Shown here piece by piece: positions 5,606-11,533 of a stretch of DNA of 11,533 nucleotides (positions are counted from its first letter, which is position 1; each line of letters starts with the position of its first letter). The stretch comes from an uncultured Eubacteriales bacterium (GTDB taxonomy: Bacteria; Bacillota; Clostridia; Oscillospirales; CAG-272): positions 1 through 11,533 of the forward strand of contig URMC01000055.1 of NCBI GenBank assembly GCA_900548735.1. The letters run 5' to 3'. The notes beneath the pieces are model-generated. The model was not told where the DNA came from and made no database searches. It was given only the letters and a program-made list of their open reading frames with translations. The translations under genes were made by a program, and so were the position numbers.

Positions 5606-6937
5606 TTATTGCTGATCCGCGTTCTCGGTGGTTTCTTCGGCTTTTGCTTCGGGCATTGCGTCGGTCACAACGGCGTTGGCTTTTACCAGATCCATTGCTT
5701 TTTTGACCTTCATATCGTCCGCAATCGCATCGGTCGGAACGCTTTCTTTGACCTTATCTACCGGCATATTGTATGCGGCGGCAATGCGCTCAATCTCACC
5801 GTTGATGTCCTCTTCGGTGGCTTCAATGCCTTCCAGTTCCACAATCTTTTCCAGGGCAAGGCGCGCCTTTACCTGGCGCTCTGCCTGCGGGCGGAACTGC
5901 TCACGCATTTTGTCCAGCGTCATGCCGGTGTACTTGAGGTAGGTGTTGAGGTCAAGACCCGACATCCGCAGGCGGTTGTCGTAGTCACGCAGGAAGTTTT
6001 CTGCTTCCGCATCATACATCGGGGCAGGGATCTCTGCTTCCATATTGTTGATCAGCGCGTCTACCAGCTGTTCGTCAGCCGCGGCGTTGGCGCTGTCTTC
6101 ATGTCTCTTCTGAATCTTTGCCTTCAGATCGGCTTTGTATGCATCAAACGTGTCAAATTCGGAAACGTCTTTTGCAAAGTCATCGTCCAACTCCGGCAAC
6201 TCTACTTTGGTCAGCGCGTGCAGTTTGCACTTGAACACGGCGGGCTTGCCTGCAAGGTCAGCGGCATGATACTCAGTGGGGAAGGTGACGTTTACGTCAA
6301 ATTCATCGCCGATGTTCTTGCCCACGATCTGATCCTCAAAGCCGGGGATGAAAGTGTTGGAGCCGAGTTTGAGCGCATAATTCTCGCCCTTGCCGCCCTC
6401 AAACGCCTTGCCTTCGCAAAAGCCCTCGTAATCGATCACGGCGGTGTCACCCTTTTCAGCGGGGCGACCCATGACTTCGATCTCGCGGGAGTTGCGGTCA
6501 CGCACGGTGTTGATTTCTTGCTCAACCTCTGCATCCTCTACGGGCGCTACGGTGCGCGTGGCAGTCAGACCTTTGTACTCTTTCAGGGTCACTTCGGGCT
6601 TAACGTACACCTTTGCGGAGAGCACCAGCCCGTTATCGTCCAGGGAAACGATGTCAAATTCAGGACTTGCAACCGGAGAAATACCGGATTCCTCAACTGC
6701 CTCACTGTAAGCGCCGGGGAGAATGTCGTTAATGGCAGTCTCGTAGAAAACACCCTTGCCGTACATCTTTTCGATCACCGCACGGGGCGCTTTGCCTTTG
6801 CGGAAGCCGGGAATGCTCATTTTCTTGCCGTCTTTCAGATAAGCCTTGTTTACGGCCTCATCAAACGTTGCTTTATCAACCGAGAACTGCAGTTCGGTTT
6901 TGCTCTTCTCGATCTTTTCCGCTTTGATCAATTTCAT
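5606..6937 (-). CDS. tig: Trigger factor (ribosome-associated chaperone / peptidyl-prolyl isomerase)
   Basis: Trigger factor binds at the ribosome exit tunnel and shields nascent chains. It has 443 residues, slightly longer than usual because of an acidic, probably disordered C-terminal tail. The N-terminal ribosome-docking signature GFRKGKAP is at 44-51. The FKBP-like isomerase domain follows in the middle (GDTAVIDYEGFCEGKAFEGG, then FIPGFEDQIVGKNIGDE). A long helical C-terminal chaperone domain makes up the rest. The start at 6937 has GGAGG with 8-nt spacing and a consensus promoter about 45 nt further upstream. The neighbours clpP and clpX lie in the same direction, the classical folding/degradation cluster. 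No missing elements were noticed. Confidence 0.95.
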   Translation of the reverse strand: MKLIKAEKIEKSKTELQFSVDKATFDEAVNKAYLKDGKKMSIPGFRKGKAPRAVIEKMYGKGVFYETAINDILPGAYSEAVEESGISPVASPEFDIVSLDDNGLVLSAKVYVKPEVTLKEYKGLTATRTVAPVEDAEVEQEINTVRDRNSREIEVMGRPAEKGDTAVIDYEGFCEGKAFEGGKGENYALKLGSNTFIPGFEDQIVGKNIGDEFDVNVTFPTEYHAADLAGKPAVFKCKLHALTKVELPELDDDFAKDVSEFDTFDAYKADLKAKIQKRHEDSANAAADEQLVDALINNMEAEIPAPMYDAEAENFLRDYDNRLRMSGLDLNTYLKYTGMTLDKMREQFRPQAERQVKARLALEKIVELEGIEATEEDINGEIERIAAAYNMPVDKVKESVPTDAIADDMKVKKAMDLVKANAVVTDAMPEAKAEETTENADQQ

Positions 6938-6980
6938 TTGTTCTTCCTCCGAATGAAAGTTAAAAATTCACACATCGTAT

Positions 6981-7009
6981 ATTTTACCGTTTTCGCGGTT
7001 ATTTGTCAA
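6981..7009 (-). promoter_or_regulatory. Sigma-A promoter of tig
   Basis: On the minus strand there is a perfect TTGACA (7009-7004), a 17-nt spacer and TAAAAT (6986-6981, five of six matches to TATAAT). Predicted start is near 6974, giving a leader of about 37 nt before the tig ATG. It lies in the 110-bp gap after the metallophosphoesterase gene. No terminator was seen for that gene in the same gap. Confidence 0.8.
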
Positions 7010-7047
7010 GCCTTTTTATCAAAATAAATAATGAAAGGAAAGTGAAT

Positions 7048-7773
7048 TTACTGCGGGAAAATCTTTTTCGGCACAAAATTCAGATAATCCGCGGCGATCA
7101 GGTGGTATTCCACTCCCTCAAACACCTCAGATGGCGGCAGGCGGTACATCCCGTGGATGTGCCCGTAAAAACAGCGCCGGATACCGTAAGCCTCTAAAAG
7201 ATCGGTAATTTCCCGGCAGACCCCGCCGAGAAAGACCGGGGGGAAGTGGAGAAATACCAAAATTTCTTTGCCCGGGTGTTCCTCTGCGAGTTTTTTAGCC
7301 GCTTTTAAACTGATTTCCAGCCGCTGTGCCTCCCGGTTACGGATCTTGGCAAAGTCCACCTCTCCGACCGTGTTTTGCTTTTCCTCCTCCATAAACCAGC
7401 CTCTCGTGCCGCAAACGATAAAATCCTCTACCGCCATGGCATTGTTATAAAGGAGGGAAAGGGTGGAAAAATTGTTTTCCGCAAAAAACCTGCCGAGCTT
7501 TGCGGCGGTTTCCCACCAAAAATCGTGATTGCCTTTGCCGAGCAGTTTTTTGCCGGGCAGGGAATCGAGCAGGGCAAAATCCGCCTTTGCGCCGGCAAGC
7601 ATCATCCCCCAGGAAATGTCTCCGGGGATGACCACCGTGTCCTCATCCCGGATAACGGCACGCCAGTTTTTGCAGATTTTTTCGGTATAATTTTCCCAAC
7701 GCGCCCCGAAAACGTCCATCGGGTGATCCGCACCCTCGGACAGGTGCAGGTCGGCAATGGTGAAAAGTGACAT
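7048..7773 (-). CDS. Calcineurin-like metallophosphoesterase (COG1768-type)
   Basis: The gene encodes a 241-residue cytosolic phosphohydrolase of the metallophosphatase superfamily, which uses two metal ions to cleave phosphomono- or diesters. The substrate is unknown. Metal motifs appear in the standard order: D8xH10 (IADLHL), GD52 (VIPGDISWG), GNH83D (KGNHDFWW), a His in FLHFPP, and GHIHG near the C-terminus. The segments DHPMDVFG...W and GDISWGM recall the predicted phosphohydrolases of COG1768. The frame extends to 7836, but the ATG at 7773 is chosen because AAGGAG sits 5 nt before it and the family signature starts immediately; the extra 21 residues are arginine/glycine-rich and unlike the family. 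Gene orientation places it upstream of tig, but tig has its own promoter, so it is probably separate. It diverges from the DUF1540 gene. Confidence 0.88.
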   Translation of the reverse strand: MSLFTIADLHLSEGADHPMDVFGARWENYTEKICKNWRAVIRDEDTVVIPGDISWGMMLAGAKADFALLDSLPGKKLLGKGNHDFWWETAAKLGRFFAENNFSTLSLLYNNAMAVEDFIVCGTRGWFMEEEKQNTVGEVDFAKIRNREAQRLEISLKAAKKLAEEHPGKEILVFLHFPPVFLGGVCREITDLLEAYGIRRCFYGHIHGMYRLPPSEVFEGVEYHLIAADYLNFVPKKIFPQ

Positions 7774-7870
7774 AGTTCCTCCTTGGAAAGGGCGGAAGTT
7801 TCCGCCACGGGGATAGAGCGCCGCTGCGCGGTACATACTAAAAACATCACCGGAAAAGGAGATGAAAAAA
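7774..7870. other. Divergent intergenic region with a 16-bp near-palindrome
   Basis: This 97-bp gap separates the metallophosphoesterase (minus) from the DUF1540 gene (plus). It contains GGCGGAA/TTCCGCC (7791-7797 and 7800-7806, 2-nt centre), located just upstream of the minus-strand ribosome site, and a smaller GC-rich repeat near 7818-7831. No convincing -35/-10 pair was found on either strand. Confidence 0.4.
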
Positions 7871-8059
7871 ATGAGTGAACATGATCATAAGACCTGTGGC
7901 TGTGACCACGTGAATGACGGCATCAACTGCGATGTAAAAAACTGCCATTACCACCAGGGTGACTGCTACTGCACCGCAGACAGAATTGCGGTCGGTCCCA
8001 GCTTTGCCACCTCCAGCACCGACACCGTATGCGCTACGTTTAAGCCAAAGAAGGACTGA
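7871..8059 (+). CDS. DUF1540 cysteine-rich small protein
   Basis: The gene encodes a 62-residue protein with seven cysteines (9, 11, 20, 25, 32, 34, 54) and five histidines, four of them near the N-terminus. The core INCDVKNCHYH...CTADRIAV...TVCATF matches the DUF1540 pattern, found in small Bacillota proteins of unknown role that are likely to bind a metal such as zinc. An ATG at 7862 directly abuts AGGAG (7857-7861), leaving no spacing. The ATG at 7871 has a 9-nt gap and is preferred, removing three residues. It is monocistronic with its own terminator just downstream. Domain assignment rests on the Cys spacing and flanking residues. The biological function cannot be deduced. Confidence 0.83.
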   Translation: MSEHDHKTCGCDHVNDGINCDVKNCHYHQGDCYCTADRIAVGPSFATSSTDTVCATFKPKKD

Positions 8060-8074
8060 TTTTGCGTTTTTCCC

Positions 8075-8110
8075 GCGATACAGGGCATTTTGCTCTGTAT
8101 CGCCCTTTTT
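8075..8110 (+). terminator. Rho-independent terminator after the DUF1540 gene
   Basis: A 13-bp stem (8075-8087 with 8091-8103, one G-U pair) has a TTT loop and is followed by CCTTTTT. It ends the plus-strand transcript. The minus-strand reading has no U-run after the hairpin, so it is not an obvious terminator for the converging thrC, whose stop lies at 8123-8125. Confidence 0.85.
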
Positions 8111-8122
8111 CATGCCTTGAAA

Positions 8123-9607
8123 TTACTTTTGGGAAAGGAAGCGCAGTACCGCCTCTCTCATTTCGCTTTTTTCAATCGTTTCCGTGAATCGCACCTGCCG
8201 GTTTCCAAGCCCTTTGAGGGGGTACGGAATCTCATTTTTGCTGAGTTCGGCAAGTTGATCCAGCGTTGCCAGCGGATCTGCGGGTTTGTTGCCGGTGAGC
8301 GAAAAATACACATCTGCGGCAAATTTGAAAGGGCTTGCAGTGGAGGCGACGACCATTGGCGTGCGGTCGTTTGTTTCCTCCCGGTAGGCGGCCGCGGCAT
8401 GCAGTGCCACTGCGGTATGCGTATCGGCAAGGTATCCTTTTTCAAAGAACGTTTTGATGGTTTTTGCAGTTTGCGTTTCGTCTGTGAAATACCCGGCAAA
8501 ATCCTGTCGGATGGCTTGAAGCACCTCCGGGGATACGGTGTATCTGCCGGTTTCGCGCAATTCTTTCATATAGCCGGCCGTTCGCTCCTCACCGGCGGCA
8601 AAATAAAGCAGCCGCTCCAGGTTGCTGGAAATCAGGATGTCCATGGAGGGAGACATCGTCAGGTAAAACGCGCGGTTGCGGTCATAGGTGCCGGTGGCGA
8701 GAAAATCGGTCAGGATGTTGTTTTTGTTGGAGGCACAGATCAGTTTGCCCAGCGGCACGCCCATTCTCTTTGCCAGATATGCCGCAAAAATGTTGCCGAA
8801 GTTGCCAGTCGGCACACAGATATTCATCCGCTCACCGAAATGAAGCACGTCGCGGTTCAACAGGTCGCAGTACGCCGATACATAGTAAACGATCTGTGGC
8901 GCCAGCCGCCCCCAGTTGATGGAGTTGGCAGAGGAGAGGATCAGCCCGCGTTTGTTTAATTCTTCGGCAAATTCCCGGTCGGCAAAAATCTCTTTGACGC
9001 CGTTTTGCGCGTCGTCAAAGTTGCCGCGAATGGCAGTCACGTTCACGTTTTTTCCTGCTTGGGTCTGCATTTGCAGTTTCTGCACGGGGCTGACGCCGTT
9101 TTCCGGGTAGAAAACGGCAATGCGGATGCGGTCAACATCACGGTAGCCCTCCAATGCCGCCTTGCCGGTATCGCCGGAGGTTGCTGCCAGAATCACAATA
9201 TCACGGGTCTCGCCGGTTTTGACCAGCGCGCGGGAGAACAGGCGCGGCATAATCTGCAACGCCATATCCTTAAAAGCCGCCGTGGGGCCGTGCCACAGTT
9301 CCAGCGCATACAGTCCGTCGCCGATGTCTTTGAGCGGCGCGGCGCCGCCGGGGAATGCGCTTTCCGCGTAAACCGCGCGGCAGTCGGCAAGCAGTTCATC
9401 TTTGGTATAATCGGTGAGAAATTTGCCGAGAATCTCTGCCGCTCTTTCCGGGTAATCCATTTTTGCAAGCGAGAGAATTTCCGCTTTTGACAGTGTCGGG
9501 ATTTCGGTCGGCACAAACAGCCCGCCGTCGGGCGCAAGCCCCTCTTTAATGGCGTGTGCCGCGCTGACCGCGCGTTTTTGCGGATTTCTGGTGCTGATGA
9601 AGTTCAT
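8123..9607 (-). CDS. thrC: Threonine synthase
   Basis: Threonine synthase is a PLP enzyme that converts O-phosphohomoserine to threonine, the last step of threonine synthesis in the cytosol. Its 494 residues fit the long class of the family. The PLP lysine is Lys113 in HGPTAAFKDMALQ. Other visible signatures are the N-terminal F-ISTRN start, the APDGGLFVP segment, LAATSGDTGKAAL, SSANSINWGRLAPQ, the phosphate-cradle-like PTGNFGNIFAAYLAKRMG, and a late DTHTAVA. AAGGAG lies 6 nt before the ATG. It follows the dipeptidase gene after 21 nt in the same direction. No threonine attenuator or T-box is visible in that short gap, so any regulation must act further upstream. Other threonine genes (hom, thrB) are not in the window. 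Confidence 0.95.
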   Translation of the reverse strand: MNFISTRNPQKRAVSAAHAIKEGLAPDGGLFVPTEIPTLSKAEILSLAKMDYPERAAEILGKFLTDYTKDELLADCRAVYAESAFPGGAAPLKDIGDGLYALELWHGPTAAFKDMALQIMPRLFSRALVKTGETRDIVILAATSGDTGKAALEGYRDVDRIRIAVFYPENGVSPVQKLQMQTQAGKNVNVTAIRGNFDDAQNGVKEIFADREFAEELNKRGLILSSANSINWGRLAPQIVYYVSAYCDLLNRDVLHFGERMNICVPTGNFGNIFAAYLAKRMGVPLGKLICASNKNNILTDFLATGTYDRNRAFYLTMSPSMDILISSNLERLLYFAAGEERTAGYMKELRETGRYTVSPEVLQAIRQDFAGYFTDETQTAKTIKTFFEKGYLADTHTAVALHAAAAYREETNDRTPMVVASTASPFKFAADVYFSLTGNKPADPLATLDQLAELSKNEIPYPLKGLGNRQVRFTETIEKSEMREAVLRFLSQK

Positions 9608-9628
9608 AGTATTCTCCTTGTTTATAAA

Positions 9629-10561
9629 TTATAAAATAGTTTTAATAATTCTTTTTGCGTTGCCGGAAAAGAAACGATCCGCCTCATCTTCCGAAAAGCC
9701 CTGTTTTTTCATTTCCGTGTAAAGGCGCGGCATATCTTCCATTCCGCAAACGCCGCGCGGCAGAGAGTCCACTCCGTCAAAATCGGTGCCAAGGGCGGGC
9801 AATTCCTGTCCTCCCGCCAGATAAAGATGGCGCAAATGCCGAAAAATGTCGGAAAAATCGGCGTCCCCTCGCCGGCGCAAAAAGGGCGGATAAAGATTTA
9901 ACCCCACCACGCCGCCGCTCTCGGCAATTTCCCGAATCTGCGCGTCGGTCAGGTTTCTGGTATGCGGGCAAAGCGCGGCGGCGCAGGAGTGTGTGGCGAT
10001 CAGCGGCAGTCCTGAGGCTTTGGCGATCTCCCGGATGTCGGAAAAAGATTGCGGCGAGGCGTGCGACACATCGGGCAAAATCCGAAGTGCCGCCATTGTC
10101 GCTACCGCGCGTTTGCCGAAATCGGTGAGCCCCACGGCGGTATCGTGCGCACCGCCGATACAGGAAACGCCGCGCCAGAGCGGCGTGATAATGCGCACCC
10201 CGCGGGAGTGCAGGAGGGCAATGCGTTCCGGTTTCCCGTCCAGAATCCGCGCGTCCTCCACGGTAAGCAAAAACGCGCGTTTGCCTGCTTCCCACGCTGC
10301 CTGAAACTCTGTCGCGGAGCGGATCAGCGTTGCTTCACGGCACTTGTCGATTTCACCCTCAAAGTAATCCAACATCGAAAGCACAAAGGGAAAGCCCTTA
10401 GCATCCGTTACGTCGGCAGGGCAGTATAGCGCGGCGCATTGCAGAAAACGGGCAAACGGCGTGCTGCGCATAACATCCAAATGAAAATTGTTTTTTTCAA
10501 GACTTCCGTGGTTTCTGTACAGTCTCAAAGGAGTATCTGCGTGCAGATCAAGCCAGTTCAT
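9629..10561 (-). CDS. Membrane dipeptidase, peptidase family M19
   Basis: The gene encodes a 310-residue zinc dipeptidase of the renal-dipeptidase family (M19), which hydrolyses dipeptides. Metal residues are recognisable: HxD at His7/Asp9 (LDLHADTP), bridging Glu102 (TVED), His167 (DVSH), His191 (ATHS), and Asp260 in GTDFDG. GLTDFGKRAV and RNLTD are also family segments. No signal peptide is evident, so it is likely cytosolic despite the family name. The ATG at 10561 lies 3 nt after the yraN stop. The upstream Shine-Dalgarno is poor, so translation may depend on ribosomes finishing yraN. It precedes thrC by 21 nt. The dipeptide substrate is not predictable. Confidence 0.92.
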   Translation of the reverse strand: MNWLDLHADTPLRLYRNHGSLEKNNFHLDVMRSTPFARFLQCAALYCPADVTDAKGFPFVLSMLDYFEGEIDKCREATLIRSATEFQAAWEAGKRAFLLTVEDARILDGKPERIALLHSRGVRIITPLWRGVSCIGGAHDTAVGLTDFGKRAVATMAALRILPDVSHASPQSFSDIREIAKASGLPLIATHSCAAALCPHTRNLTDAQIREIAESGGVVGLNLYPPFLRRRGDADFSDIFRHLRHLYLAGGQELPALGTDFDGVDSLPRGVCGMEDMPRLYTEMKKQGFSEDEADRFFSGNAKRIIKTIL

Positions 10562-10564
10562 ACA

Positions 10565-10969
10565 TTAACGGTGTATTCCGTCCGTGCCGAAAGCGTCCTC
10601 AATATGCGTCAGTCGCAACAGGCGCGGGCGGCGATCCTTGGAAAAGCAGACCTCGATCACGTCAAACCGGATCGGCAGGTGCACGGGGTGTTGTTTCAGA
10701 TAATCCAACGCCGCGGCGGCAGTGCGCCGCCGTTTGCCCTGATCCACGGCATACGCCGGGCGAAGATAGGGAAGTTCGTTTTCTTCCACGCGCCGTGCTT
10801 TGACTTCTATAAAGGCGATAAAATCCGCGCTTTTGGCAATCAGATCCAACTCGTTATGGGAAAAATGCTGATTTTTGGCAAGGATCCGGTATCCATGCTT
10901 TTTCAGATATCGTGCCGCCGTCCGCTCACCTTTTTTGCCGATGAGAGCGGTATCACTTTTTTTCATCAT
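10565..10969 (-). CDS. yraN: YraN family protein (UPF0102), endonuclease-like fold
   Basis: The gene encodes a 134-residue small protein of the UPF0102/YraN family, related in fold to Holliday-junction resolvases and restriction endonucleases. Its exact cellular job is unknown. The family pattern is clear: GKKGERTAARYLKKHGYRIL (11-30), NELDLIA with Glu40/Asp42, and IEVKAR with Glu55 and Lys57, which together give the PD-ExK-like site. The start ATG ATG (10969/10966) lies inside the rnhB 3' end, a 17-bp overlap without a clear Shine-Dalgarno, consistent with translational coupling. rnhB followed by yraN is a common bacterial order. Confidence 0.9.
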   Translation of the reverse strand: MMKKSDTALIGKKGERTAARYLKKHGYRILAKNQHFSHNELDLIAKSADFIAFIEVKARRVEENELPYLRPAYAVDQGKRRRTAAAALDYLKQHPVHLPIRFDVIEVCFSKDRRPRLLRLTHIEDAFGTDGIHR

Positions 10970-11533
10970 TTAAAAATCGGATAAATTTTGTCCGATAGAT
11001 TTCACAGGGACCGTATTTGCGAAGCGCCTCCATATGCGCCTTGGTGCCGTAGCCTTTGTGCTTGGCAATGCCGTATTGCGGGTATTTTGCATCCAGTTCT
11101 TCACAGATGCGATCCCGCGTGACTTTTGCTAAGATTGAGGCGGCGGCAATGCTCGGTGAAATGGCGTCCCCGTGCACGACCGCGCGGGCGGGCAGGGAAA
11201 AGCCTTTGGTGATATTGCCGTCAATCAGGGCGGCATCCGGTTTGACCGAAAGCCCCTCAATCGCACGGCGCATCGTGTGAAGTGTGGCGGCAAGAATATC
11301 GGTCTCGTTGATCTCCTCGTGCTGTAGAGTGATGTGGAGATAGCTCTGCTTCTCCCGCCAGTCGGTCTGGAGCGCGGACATCTCCCGCTGTGCCGCGGCC
11401 CAGTCGCCGCTTTCGGCGGCAGAGGTCACGGCGTTCAGCCGGGCCGTCCAGTCATCGCACCGGGCGGTGAGATAGACGCTGTTGGCAAGCCCGGCGGCCA
11501 TCAGCAGCACCAGCGTCAGAATGGCAACACGGC
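10953..11533 (-). CDS. rnhB: Chimeric frame: DUF4363-like N-terminus joined to RNase HII C-terminal half (5' end outside window)
   Basis: The frame is open to the window edge. The last 114 codons (10953-11297) are the C-terminal half of RNase HII, which nicks RNA in RNA:DNA hybrids: ILAATLHTMRRAIEGL, ALIDGN (third catalytic Asp), KVTRD (fourth), then HKGYGTKAHMEAL and a final RTKFIRF. The N-terminal half with the DEAGRG motif, carrying the first Asp and Glu, is absent. In its place are about 78 codons (11298-11533): a hydrophobic helix (AILTLVLLMAAGLA), then DDW...GDWAAAQREMSAL, W and LHITLQHEEIN. This resembles DUF4363, a small membrane-anchored family. GC3 is about 83 percent there versus about 59 percent in the RNase part (hand count). 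The product would lack half the active site. Either a deletion/fusion or a misassembly is likely. The GTG at 11510 is an internal Val rather than a convincing start. Confidence 0.75.
   Translation of the reverse strand, partial: RVAILTLVLLMAAGLANSVYLTARCDDWTARLNAVTSAAESGDWAAAQREMSALQTDWREKQSYLHITLQHEEINETDILAATLHTMRRAIEGLSVKPDAALIDGNITKGFSLPARAVVHGDAISPSIAAASILAKVTRDRICEELDAKYPQYGIAKHKGYGTKAHMEALRKYGPCEIYRTKFIRFLNDEKK

Noticed and set aside
6985..7002. Short ACCG...CGGT inverted repeat in the tig promoter spacer
   Set aside because: Only 4-bp arms; expected by chance.
4514..7027. Very long plus-strand open frame (about 837 codons) antisense to clpX, clpP and tig
   Set aside because: It mirrors three well-conserved genes on the other strand. 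Its predicted protein has no recognisable domain, and its length follows from codon bias in the sense genes.
8090..8959. Plus-strand frame antisense to thrC
   Set aside because: thrC is unmistakable on the opposite strand. This frame starts inside the DUF1540 terminator.
9628..9633. Perfect TATAAT on the minus strand just upstream of thrC
   Set aside because: No -35 within 16-18 nt, and it falls in an AT-rich gap overlapping the dipeptidase stop codon. thrC is more simply read from the upstream operon.

Overview
The window looks like core chromosome from a low-to-mid GC Gram-positive anaerobe of the Clostridia, probably in or near the Oscillospiraceae/Ruminococcaceae. The clues are a PdaA-type muramic-lactam deacetylase (a spore-cortex gene), a DUF1540 cysteine-rich protein, a DUF4363-like segment, the tig-clpP-clpX order, and Bacillota-style AGGAGG ribosome sites with TTGACA/TATAAT promoters. 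No rRNA, tRNA, CRISPR array, insertion sequence or prophage gene was seen.

Left side, plus strand (1-1876): the 3' end of an MBL-fold hydrolase (UlaG-like), a strong rho-independent terminator, then two exported polysaccharide deacetylases joined by an ATGA overlap: PdaA and a canonical NodB-type enzyme. The second converges on, and overlaps by 23 bp, a minus-strand pair of membrane-protein genes (1854-3399) with its own good promoter.

Centre, minus strand (3503-7009): the protein-quality-control cluster tig, clpP, clpX. Trigger factor has a consensus promoter. clpP appears to have a second promoter whose -35 lies inside a large intercistronic hairpin. clpX is followed by a terminator. As given, clpX is broken: the zinc-binding N-terminus and the AAA+ core are in different frames, and the conserved YNHYKR segment between them is missing. 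A deletion of about 20 bp would explain both.

Right side (7048-11533): a COG1768-type metallophosphoesterase (minus) diverges from a small DUF1540 gene (plus) that has its own terminator. Then comes a compact minus-strand run: an rnhB fragment, yraN, an M19 membrane dipeptidase and thrC. The rnhB frame is chimeric. Its C-terminal 114 codons are RNase HII, but the N-terminal 78 codons resemble DUF4363, have a much higher GC3, and replace the part of RNase HII carrying two catalytic acids.

No clearly new multi-gene system is visible. The items most worth checking are the DUF4363/RNase HII chimera, the split clpX, the hairpin-embedded clpP promoter, the hairpin presenting the pdaA ribosome site, and the uncharacterised membrane pair.
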